This document shows positions 17,767 to 23,894 of a DNA stretch of 38,272 bases, one piece after another. The notes below the pieces were generated by a model. That model was not told where the DNA came from, did not search any database, and was given only the letters and a program-made list of their open reading frames with translations. The stretch spans positions 1 to 38,272 of the forward strand of contig PLJH01000018.1 of the NCBI GenBank assembly GCA_003139615.1, written 5' to 3'. Numbering within the stretch: position 1 is the first letter of the stretch; every line of letters starts with the position of its first letter. The DNA is from Alphaproteobacteria bacterium. GTDB lineage: Bacteria; Pseudomonadota; Alphaproteobacteria; Micropepsales; Micropepsaceae. The position numbers and the translations under genes were made by a program.

Positions 17767-18747
17767 TTATGACAGAAACGGATCGAACTGGACGGCTGCC
17801 GGCCGCATGCGGTGCACGGTTCCGCGCGCGGATCTGCGATAGGCCCCAGGGGTCGCGCCATATTGCTTCTTGAACGCGCGCGCGAAGGACGACACCGAGC
17901 CATAGCCCACCTTCTGCGCGATCTTGGCGACGGAGAGCGTGCTCGATTTGAGCAATTGCCCCGACCGCGTGATGCGCACGCTCGTGACATATTGCATGGG
18001 CGGCTCGCCCACGCTCTGGCGGAACACCGCCGCGAACACCGAACGCGACATGCCGACTTCGCCGGCCAGCGACGACACCGACCAGTTCTTTTCCGGCTTC
18101 ATGTCGATCAGGCGGAGCGCCGTGTTGATCTGCGGTGCGCCGAAAATATCGGCCGCGGATTTTCCGGACGGCGACAGGCTGACCACGGCCGAGCGCACGG
18201 CCTGCACCAGCAGCATGTCGCCCACGATGCCCAGAAACGCCATGCCGCCCGGGCCCATCGCGCCGCGCTCGATGCCGCGCGGATCGAGATGGAAACCGTC
18301 CGGCCCGTTCGGCGCGGCGTCGTCGCGTTTGCCGAGCAGAATATTGGGAAGCCCGCGCGTGATGGGGTTGCCGCCCGCCCGCGCGACTTCCAGGGTTCCC
18401 GTCAGGATGCGCGTGATCTTGCCCGCGCCGCCGAAGCGCAACACGGGTGGCGTGTCCAACGCGTGATCGTCCTGGAAATAGCGCGCTTCGGTCGCCGCTG
18501 CGGTCTGCGTATCGCGCACCGCATGCGTCTGGCCGTTCAGCACGATGGCATAGGAGCCCGTGCCCAGAGCGACAGGCGATTGCATGCCCGCGCCGTCCAG
18601 CATGACGCTGCCGTCCAGCACGAAATGCACATAGGCGCGGTCGTCGCGCTTGAATTGCAGGCCTCCGGGAGCGCCCAGCTCGATGATCGCCCAATCGGAG
18701 CGGCCGATGCGGATGGCGTTGAGGAGGTCGGAGAGAATCGTGGCCAT
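17767..18747 (-). CDS. AraC-family transcriptional regulator with cupin-type sensor domain
   Basis: The product is 326 residues. The N-terminal half looks like the AraC-binding/cupin domain (HFVLDGSVMLDG, YAIVLNGQTHAV, then FHLDPRG...), and the C-terminal 100 residues hold two helix-turn-helix units: WSVSSLAGEVGMSRSVFAAVF, and LSVAKIAQKVGYGSVSSFARAFKK followed by GATPGAYRR. Such proteins bind a small molecule and usually activate neighbouring genes. The start at 18747 has AGGA upstream, and a longer reading through the SDR gene is rejected. It sits inside the operon between an SDR and the amidohydrolase, so this operon encodes two regulators of different families, AraC and TetR. Confidence 0.9.
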   Translation of the reverse strand: MATILSDLLNAIRIGRSDWAIIELGAPGGLQFKRDDRAYVHFVLDGSVMLDGAGMQSPVALGTGSYAIVLNGQTHAVRDTQTAAATEARYFQDDHALDTPPVLRFGGAGKITRILTGTLEVARAGGNPITRGLPNILLGKRDDAAPNGPDGFHLDPRGIERGAMGPGGMAFLGIVGDMLLVQAVRSAVVSLSPSGKSAADIFGAPQINTALRLIDMKPEKNWSVSSLAGEVGMSRSVFAAVFRQSVGEPPMQYVTSVRITRSGQLLKSSTLSVAKIAQKVGYGSVSSFARAFKKQYGATPGAYRRSARGTVHRMRPAAVQFDPFLS

Positions 18748-18757
18748 GATGTCGTTC

Positions 18758-19705
18758 CTACTGTTTGTGTGCGGGGTAGAATTGATTGCGCAGGTCGCCA
18801 ACGAGATAGGACTGCGCAGCGGAATCATCGAGCGCGTCGAGATCCCAGCCTTCGGCGCGATAGGCGGTACGCACGATCTCGGGTTCGGCGAACAGGCCGA
18901 ATTCCTCGCCGTGAATGACGAAGGTGCGGCCGTTAATGTTCTTCGCAGCGTCGGTGCAGAGCCAGACAGCCAGCCCTGAAGCCTGTTCGGATGTCGCCAC
19001 CGTCTGGCGCGGCACAAGCCACATATTGCCGATGCCGGGAAAGCCGAAATCCTCCTGCGATTTGCGGATGGTCTCGACCACTTCCGGAACCGCGATGCGG
19101 GTATTGGCGCCGGGGCGAATTGCGTTGCAGCGGATGTTGTGGGGCCCGAGATCGCGCGCGATCGAGCGCGTGAACCCGATGATGCCTTCCTTGGCGGCCG
19201 CATAGTTCGACATGCCGTAATGGCCGAGTCCGGAATGCGAAGAGGTATTCACGATCGCGCCCGACTTCTGTTTGATCAGGACGGGCGAGGCATGACGCGC
19301 CATCGCGAAATGGCCTTTGAGATGGGTCGCGATCACATCGTCCCATTCCTCTTCGGACATCTGGTCGATGGTCTTCGGGCGCAGGATGCCGGCATTGTTG
19401 ACGACGATGTCGAGGCGGCCGAAGGAATCGAGCGCCTGCTCGACCATGTGCTTCGCGCCCAGCCAGCTTGCCACGCTGTCGCCATTGGCGACCGCTTCGC
19501 CGCCGGCCTCGCGGATTTCGCGCACGACCGAGCTTGCGACGCTCGCATCTGCTCCCGTGCCGCCGGTTGGTCCTCCGCCCAGATCGTTGACGACGACCCT
19601 GGCGCCCTGTTCGGCCAGCAACATCGCTTCGGCACGTCCGATACCGCGGCCCGCGCCGGTGACGATGGCGACTTTTCCTTCCAGACGTTGCTTGCCCTGC
19701 GACAC
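18758..19705 (-). CDS. SDR-family oxidoreductase
   Basis: The product is 315 residues if translation starts at GTG 19705, which leaves the SDR N-terminus intact (SQGKQRLEGKVAIVTGAG). The cofactor motif TGAGRGIG is at 16-23, NNAG at 103-106, and the catalytic Ser156, Tyr168 and Lys172 (YAAAK) are present. VVVNDLGGGPTGGT resembles the (3R)-hydroxyacyl-CoA dehydrogenase branch of SDRs (MFE-2-like), suggesting a CoA-linked or bulky hydroxy substrate. A C-terminal extension of about 60 residues beyond the core (from NINGRTFVIHGEEFG onward) is longer than in minimal SDRs. The gap to the upstream hydrolase gene is 17 bases and to the AraC gene 10 bases, indicating one operon. The start codon is the least certain point. 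Confidence 0.88.
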   Translation of the reverse strand: MSQGKQRLEGKVAIVTGAGRGIGRAEAMLLAEQGARVVVNDLGGGPTGGTGADASVASSVVREIREAGGEAVANGDSVASWLGAKHMVEQALDSFGRLDIVVNNAGILRPKTIDQMSEEEWDDVIATHLKGHFAMARHASPVLIKQKSGAIVNTSSHSGLGHYGMSNYAAAKEGIIGFTRSIARDLGPHNIRCNAIRPGANTRIAVPEVVETIRKSQEDFGFPGIGNMWLVPRQTVATSEQASGLAVWLCTDAAKNINGRTFVIHGEEFGLFAEPEIVRTAYRAEGWDLDALDDSAAQSYLVGDLRNQFYPAHKQ

Positions 19706-19722
19706 CGAATAGCCTTTCGCGT

Positions 19723-20613
19723 TTACGCCTGTTTCCAATGCGCGGTGACAAAGTCCGCGATTTCGCCGATGGCCTCGCCGCCTTCCGGCAGGATCGCGTG
19801 AAACATGTGCCAGACATGGATCATCGGCTCGGCGATCTTGATTTGTGTTTTCATGCCCGCGGCTTCGGCGCGGCGATGCAGCACCACCGAATCGTCGAGC
19901 AGCACTTCTTCGCTGCCGACATGGATCAGGAGGGGAGGCAGGCCTTTGAGATCGCCGAAATTGGGCGAGGCATAAGGCGCGCGGGGATCGCCGGCGGCGA
20001 TATAGGCATCGCCCATATCCTTGAGGCTCTTGCGCGTGAGGAGTGGATCGACGGCAGCCTTGGTGTCGAAGGTCCGCGCTTCGCAGGTGAGGTCCGTCCA
20101 TGGACTGATCGCGTAAGCACAAGCCGGCATTGCGAGACCCTTGTCGCGGGCGGCAAGCAAGGTCGCGACCGTCAATCCGCCGCCCGCCGATTCACCACCG
20201 ATGGCGATCCGCTTTGGCGAAATGCCCGTTGCGAGCAGCGCGCCATAGGCGGCCACGGCATCGTCGACGGCTGCGGGGTAGGGATGCTCCGGCGCGAGCC
20301 GGTAATCGATGCTCACGACGCGCGCCTTGGTGCGCAGCGCAAACTCAGTCGTGAAGGCGCGCGAGCCTGCGGGCGTGCCCATCACATAACCGCCGCCATG
20401 CAGGTGAAACAGCACGGGCGCAGATGCCGCGCCGTCCGGCACGATCCATTCGACTTTTACGCCGCCCAACGTTCCTGCTTCGGCGCGCACGCCTGCCGGC
20501 ATCACGAAGGCCGCTTCGAATTGCGCGGATTGTTCGCGCCGCACCATGAACGGCGTGTCCGGCCCGCCGATCAGATCGGCGAGGAAGCTTCGGACTTGAT
20601 CGATGGGCTTCAT
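19723..20613 (-). CDS. Alpha/beta hydrolase, hormone-sensitive-lipase family esterase
   Basis: The product is 296 residues, a cytoplasmic serine esterase of the HSL (family IV) type. The oxyanion-hole motif HGGG (72-75) and nucleophile Ser142 in GGESAGGG are present. The acid appears to be Glu235 or Glu236 in HVGSEEVLLDDSV, where Asp is more common, and the catalytic His is His266 in MIHVWH. There is no signal peptide. Lying directly after the luciferase-like monooxygenase gene (30-base gap), it could hydrolyse an ester or lactone made by a Baeyer-Villiger-type oxidation. That is an inference from gene order; its real substrate is unknown. Confidence 0.9.
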   Translation of the reverse strand: MKPIDQVRSFLADLIGGPDTPFMVRREQSAQFEAAFVMPAGVRAEAGTLGGVKVEWIVPDGAASAPVLFHLHGGGYVMGTPAGSRAFTTEFALRTKARVVSIDYRLAPEHPYPAAVDDAVAAYGALLATGISPKRIAIGGESAGGGLTVATLLAARDKGLAMPACAYAISPWTDLTCEARTFDTKAAVDPLLTRKSLKDMGDAYIAAGDPRAPYASPNFGDLKGLPPLLIHVGSEEVLLDDSVVLHRRAEAAGMKTQIKIAEPMIHVWHMFHAILPEGGEAIGEIADFVTAHWKQA

Positions 20614-20643
20614 GCGTCGCTGTCCTTCGCGAGCGGCCTGTTC

Positions 20644-21840
20644 TTACTGGAATTTCGGAATGAGATGTTCGGCTGTCAGCCGCATGCTGCGCAGCACGGC
20701 CTCGTGCGGAATGCGGCCGAACTGCATCATGCACATCATGCGGTCGGTACCGATCTTCTCGTATTCGCGCAGCTTGGTGAGGCAATGGTCGGGATCGCCG
20801 ATCACGATGGAGTCGATCTGCTCCAGCAGCTCATGCGCTTCCTCGTTCGACACATGCTCGCCGCGCGCCATGCGCTTGACGATTTCGATAATCGGCGTGT
20901 CGCCGGGCTCGGGCGTCAGAATCGTGGGATCGGGCTGGCCGTCGGGAATGAGCGAGATTTTGTACTGGTCCGAACTTTGCGAATTGGGATGTTCGGCCGA
21001 ACGGAACAGCGAGAAATAGCTCGACAGCGGCACCTGGAAATTGCGCGGACCGGCCAGCACATACCACAGCGCCGACCAGGCAGCGCCGGTGTCAATGGCG
21101 GCTTTGCGCGACTCCGCCACATGAACAAACGTAAAAACTGCTTTCGTATGGTTCGCGAAATGACCGACGGGCTTTTTGCATTCCTTGAAGCCCGCATCGT
21201 ATTCGTCGAGCAGTGCCTTCATCGACGAGACAGGATTGAGAATGGTGAGCGCGAGCAGGCCCACGCCGCGACGTCCCGCGGCATGGAACGATGTCGGGCT
21301 TCCTGCAGTCTGCCACAGCGGCGGATGCGGCTTCTGCACGACATGCGGCGTGATTGCGCGCCTGGGGATTTTGATCAGCTTGCTGTCCCAGCTGAAATTT
21401 TCCTCCGTCCACATCTGTGGCAGGATCTGGAAATATTCTTCGTATTCCGCGGCGGATACGGCAGGATCTGCCCCGAAACTTGCCCATTCCTTGCCGCCCG
21501 ACACGGCGAGGCCGACATCGAGGCGACCCTTGCTCATGATGTCGAGCGTGGCGGTGCGGGCCGCGGCACGCATCGGATGATTGACAGCGAAGCGGCCGAT
21601 GATTCCGGAATGGCCGACGCGCATGCGCTCTGTGTTGAGAGCGACCGCCGTCAGCCAGAGATCGGGCGCAGAGCTGTAACTGAATTCGGGTGTCGCGTTG
21701 TGCTCGACTTGCCACCACGCTTCGAAGCCCAGGCGATCGGCCGTACGCGCCTGCTCGATCGTTTCCTCAAACAGACGGCTTTCGTGATTCTGTGCCCACG
21801 GTTTCGGGCACTGAATCTCATAGAACATATCGAATTTCAT
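20644..21840 (-). CDS. LLM-class flavin-dependent oxidoreductase (luciferase-like monooxygenase)
   Basis: The product is 398 residues with the bacterial-luciferase fold; members use FMN (reduced elsewhere) or F420 to oxygenate organic substrates. Typical segments are KFDMFYEIQCPKPW at the N-terminus, RLGFEAWWQVEHNATPEFSYSSAPD, RMRVGHSGIIGRFAVNHPMRAAARTATLDIMSKGR and a C-terminal DRMMCMMQFGRIPHEAVLRSM. ATG 21840 has GGGAGGCC upstream. It is the first gene of the seven-gene minus-strand operon and follows a promoter with two tandem TetR-type palindromes. A second, divergent LLM gene lies at 25493. Which carbon is oxidised cannot be told from sequence. Confidence 0.9.
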   Translation of the reverse strand: MKFDMFYEIQCPKPWAQNHESRLFEETIEQARTADRLGFEAWWQVEHNATPEFSYSSAPDLWLTAVALNTERMRVGHSGIIGRFAVNHPMRAAARTATLDIMSKGRLDVGLAVSGGKEWASFGADPAVSAAEYEEYFQILPQMWTEENFSWDSKLIKIPRRAITPHVVQKPHPPLWQTAGSPTSFHAAGRRGVGLLALTILNPVSSMKALLDEYDAGFKECKKPVGHFANHTKAVFTFVHVAESRKAAIDTGAAWSALWYVLAGPRNFQVPLSSYFSLFRSAEHPNSQSSDQYKISLIPDGQPDPTILTPEPGDTPIIEIVKRMARGEHVSNEEAHELLEQIDSIVIGDPDHCLTKLREYEKIGTDRMMCMMQFGRIPHEAVLRSMRLTAEHLIPKFQ

Positions 21841-21891
21841 GCCCCGGCCTCCCATGCCGCGCCTCATGGACGCTGCATTGTTATTTCGAAT

Positions 21892-21947
21892 TTTATAACA
21901 CGTGTTCTATTTCCCGGCAAGTATTTAGAACACTTGTTTTAAAACAA
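21892..21947 (-). promoter_or_regulatory. Promoter with tandem TetR-type operators for the monooxygenase operon
   Basis: Read on the minus strand, -35 TTGCCG (complement of 21915-21920) and -10 TATAAA (complement of 21892-21897) are separated by exactly 17 bases. A palindrome TATAACACGTGTTCTA (21894-21909, one mismatched pair) covers the spacer and -10 box. A second, TAGAACACTTGTTTTA (21926-21941), is centred 32 bp upstream, about three helical turns away. A further perfect palindrome TTGTTTTAAAACAA (21934-21947) overlaps the second. The arrangement suggests two repressor dimers on one face of the DNA. Confidence 0.7.
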
Positions 21948-21972
21948 ATAGTCGCGATGATATGCTGCAGTG

Positions 21973-22009
21973 CAAAAACAAACGGCCGGAATTTCTTCCG
22001 GCCGTTTGT
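21973..22009 (-). terminator. Rho-independent terminator of the VOC/cyclase operon
   Basis: A perfect 14-bp stem, ACAAACGGCCGGAA (21978-21991) with TTCCGGCCGTTTGT (21996-22009), has a 4-base loop. On the minus strand the stem is followed by a T run (complement of CAAAAA at 21973-21978). It lies 20 bases after the cyclase stop. Confidence 0.88.
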
Positions 22010-22029
22010 GCATTCCGTTTTGCGCGCAA

Positions 22030-22971
22030 TCAGAAGATCGCAATCGGATTGATCGGCGAGCCCGTGCCTTTTTCGATACGCAGGGGCGCCACGGTGAGGA
22101 AAAACTCCCAGCGCTTTTCTTCGGCGCAGGCTTTCTCCAGATCTGCCAGATAGAGATTGTCCAGCAAATGCAGGCCCATCGAGACGAGGCCGCACATATG
22201 CACGGGGATCGGCCAATCCTCGATCGGTGCGGGCGAGGGCACGGGATCCTGCACGCCGTCTGCCCCCAGAACCGCAATCTTGCGCTCGAACAGCCAGGGA
22301 ATGCAGTCGGGATGCAGGCCGCCCAGCGGCGAAGATTCGCCGGGTTTCGGCGGTTCGTGCTTGCGATGCGCATCGCGCCCAACCGAGACAAGCAGGATAT
22401 CGCCTTCGCCGACTTTCACATTCAGTGCTGCTTCCGCCGCCGCGAGTTCGGCAACATGCACCGGCTCGAGAGGATTGAGGCACGGCACCTTGCGCAGCTT
22501 CGGGATGTCGAGCAGCACGGCGCGTCCTGCGATGCCGTCCTTGGCGCACATGATGCTGTTGCGGCGTGCACCCGTGGAGCGCACTTCCTCGGCGGGAATG
22601 CCGTTATACATCAACCGGTCGACGAAGACGTGGCACAGCGCATCGATATGGGTCGACGCAAGCCCGTGATAGGCGATGCCGATGAAATCGAGCGAGCATT
22701 CGAGGCCCGGTACGCCGGACGAGCAGGGGTCATCGCCTCCCACCACCATGTGATGCAGCGCCGGTGTCGGATTCTCCGGTCCCGGGGTCACGGGGAAATT
22801 GCGGGCGCAGCTCACCTTGCGGCCGGATTTGATCAACCGTGCCGCCGTCGCGACCTTTTCCGGCGTCAGATAGTTGAGCGTTCCGCTTTCATCGGCGGAG
22901 CCCCAGCGGCCCCAGTTCGAGACCTCCTCGAACAGCCGCCGCATGTCGGCCTTGGTGGAAAATCCTGGCAC
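22030..22971 (-). CDS. Cyclase family protein (metal-dependent hydrolase, kynurenine-formamidase fold)
   Basis: The product is 313 residues of the cyclase family, which contains kynurenine formamidase, isatin hydrolase and polyketide-cluster proteins; all use a metal bound by an HxGTHxDxPxH-type motif. Here the motif reads HGLASTHIDALCH, followed by VFVDRLMYNG. Other family parts are SGTLNYLTPEKVATAARLI, DILLVSVGRD and GLHPDCIPWLFERKIAVLGADG. I chose GTG 22971 because AAGGAG precedes it; a TTG 12 codons upstream has no such site. It shares an operon with the VOC gene (42-base gap) and ends at a strong terminator. Hydrolytic opening of a ring amide or lactone is a reasonable guess, not shown by sequence. 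Confidence 0.87.
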   Translation of the reverse strand: MPGFSTKADMRRLFEEVSNWGRWGSADESGTLNYLTPEKVATAARLIKSGRKVSCARNFPVTPGPENPTPALHHMVVGGDDPCSSGVPGLECSLDFIGIAYHGLASTHIDALCHVFVDRLMYNGIPAEEVRSTGARRNSIMCAKDGIAGRAVLLDIPKLRKVPCLNPLEPVHVAELAAAEAALNVKVGEGDILLVSVGRDAHRKHEPPKPGESSPLGGLHPDCIPWLFERKIAVLGADGVQDPVPSPAPIEDWPIPVHMCGLVSMGLHLLDNLYLADLEKACAEEKRWEFFLTVAPLRIEKGTGSPINPIAIF

Positions 22972-23013
22972 GATAACGATCTCCTTCCATGCGCGACGCA
23001 CACGCAAACGGGC

Positions 23014-23523
23014 TTAAGCTTTTTTGACAAGCGCTTCGGTCGCCTTGGTGTGGCGTTGTCCGGGATTGAGCTCGATCAATTCGATCAAATTGCCGGTGGG
23101 ATCGTAGCAGCAGCAGCTTCCCACAATGCCGAGATCGGGATGCGGCCCGAAGATTTTCCAGGTGAACTTCACGCCTTTCTCCGTCAATTCCTTGTAGGCC
23201 GCGTGCACATTCTTGGTGCGGAAGGCGAGAATGCGGGGAACGGCACCGTCTGCCGTCGGGATCGAGTCGAACTTGGCCTTTGGCTCGACCCATTCGATCA
23301 GGTCGACCATCGGTCCGTGCGGGTCGGTCGGCAGGACCAGCAGCACGCCGCGGCCTTTGGCGCGCTTCATGCCGAAGATGTCGGCAACGAAATCCGGCCA
23401 TTCGACGTGCCGGCGGTCGTTGAGAATTTCAAAGCCCAGCAGCTTGTAGAACGCGATGGATTCGTCGAGGTCCCGGACATTGATCACGGTGTGATAGAAA
23501 TGCTCCAGATGCCAATCGCTCAT
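23014..23523 (-). CDS. VOC-superfamily protein (glyoxalase/dioxygenase-like)
   Basis: The product is 169 residues in the vicinal-oxygen-chelate fold: two beta-alpha-beta-beta-beta units that bind a metal. The first unit has HFYHTVINVRDLDESIAFYKLLGFEI with a possible ligand His12; the second ends in CCYDPTGNLIELIEL with Glu as the usual last ligand. Members include glyoxalases, extradiol dioxygenases and epimerases, so the reaction is open. GGGAGGACC lies before ATG 23523. It is the first gene of a two-gene operon with the cyclase-family hydrolase, and its promoter carries the shared TetR-type palindrome. Ring cleavage or isomerisation in the catabolic pathway is inferred from context. Confidence 0.87.
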   Translation of the reverse strand: MSDWHLEHFYHTVINVRDLDESIAFYKLLGFEILNDRRHVEWPDFVADIFGMKRAKGRGVLLVLPTDPHGPMVDLIEWVEPKAKFDSIPTADGAVPRILAFRTKNVHAAYKELTEKGVKFTWKIFGPHPDLGIVGSCCCYDPTGNLIELIELNPGQRHTKATEALVKKA

Positions 23524-23578
23524 GGCTTGGTCCTCCCTTTGGCGGGCATCTTGTTGTTCTTCAGCGAGCCGCCCCGGA

Positions 23579-23606
23579 AACATAACGCCCGTTATAAAAA
23601 ACGCAA
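23579..23606 (-). promoter_or_regulatory. Promoter with TetR-type operator for the VOC/cyclase operon
   Basis: On the minus strand, -35 TTGCGT (complement of 23601-23606) and -10 TATGTT (complement of 23579-23584) are separated by 16 bases. The palindrome ATAACGCCCGTTAT (23582-23595) lies between and over them. It has the same half-sites and 4-base centre as the palindrome at the TonB receptor promoter. Confidence 0.65.
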
Positions 23607-23619
23607 CAAGACACCGTTG

Positions 23620-23761
23620 CCCACCCTCCCCTTGCGGGAGGGTCGAAAAATTCGAAGAATTTTTCGGGGAGGGGTGATGTTGATGCAGCACCCCTCCCCG
23701 AAGTTTTCTTTTCGCTGTCGCTCAAAGAAAGCCTTCGATCCTCCCGCGAGGGGAGGGTGGG
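23620..23761. repeat. REP/BIME-like nested inverted repeat, about 142 bp
   Basis: The outer arms, beginning CCCACCCTCCCCTTGCGGGA at 23620 and ending CGAGGGGAGGGTGGG at 23761, are nearly perfect reverse complements over about 27 bases. Inside, CGGGGAGGGGTG and CACCCCTCCCCG (23665-23700) form a second, perfect stem. The element lies upstream of the VOC promoter and has no ORF. Its composition matches the repeat at 28190-28356, and it is probably one of a dispersed family in this genome. Confidence 0.75.
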
Positions 23762-23780
23762 AATCAATCAAACTTCCGAC

Positions 23781-23894
23781 ACTAGTACCCGGAATCGAGA
23801 GTTCGTGACGAGGGCCGCGTCTTGCTAACCGACTCTGGCTGCTCAGAATTTTGTATCACGATTGACTCACTCGTCTTTGATACTGGGTACTAGT
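23781..23894. repeat. 114-bp segment bounded by a 10-bp perfect inverted repeat, overlapping the MFS stop codon
   Basis: ACTAGTACCC (23781-23790) and GGGTACTAGT (23885-23894) are perfect inverted ends, with weaker matching for several bases further inward. The right end contains the MFS stop codon (TAG read on the minus strand). The interior carries no ORF. The layout recalls a miniature inverted-repeat element, though no target duplication is evident. Confidence 0.45.

Noticed and set aside
19738..21942. 734-codon plus-strand frame
   Set aside because: It runs antisense through the esterase and LLM genes and even across their promoter. It shows no protein-family features.
22030..22971. Naming the cyclase-family gene kynurenine formamidase (kynB)
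   Set aside because: The length (313 residues) and context do not fit KynB (about 210 residues), and no kynureninase or tryptophan dioxygenase gene is nearby.
23620..23761. CRISPR array
   Set aside because: The repeats are inverted, GC-rich and only paired; there are no regularly spaced direct repeats with unique spacers and no cas genes.
23781..23894. Complete insertion sequence
   Set aside because: Only 114 bases with no transposase and no visible target duplication; at most a miniature element.
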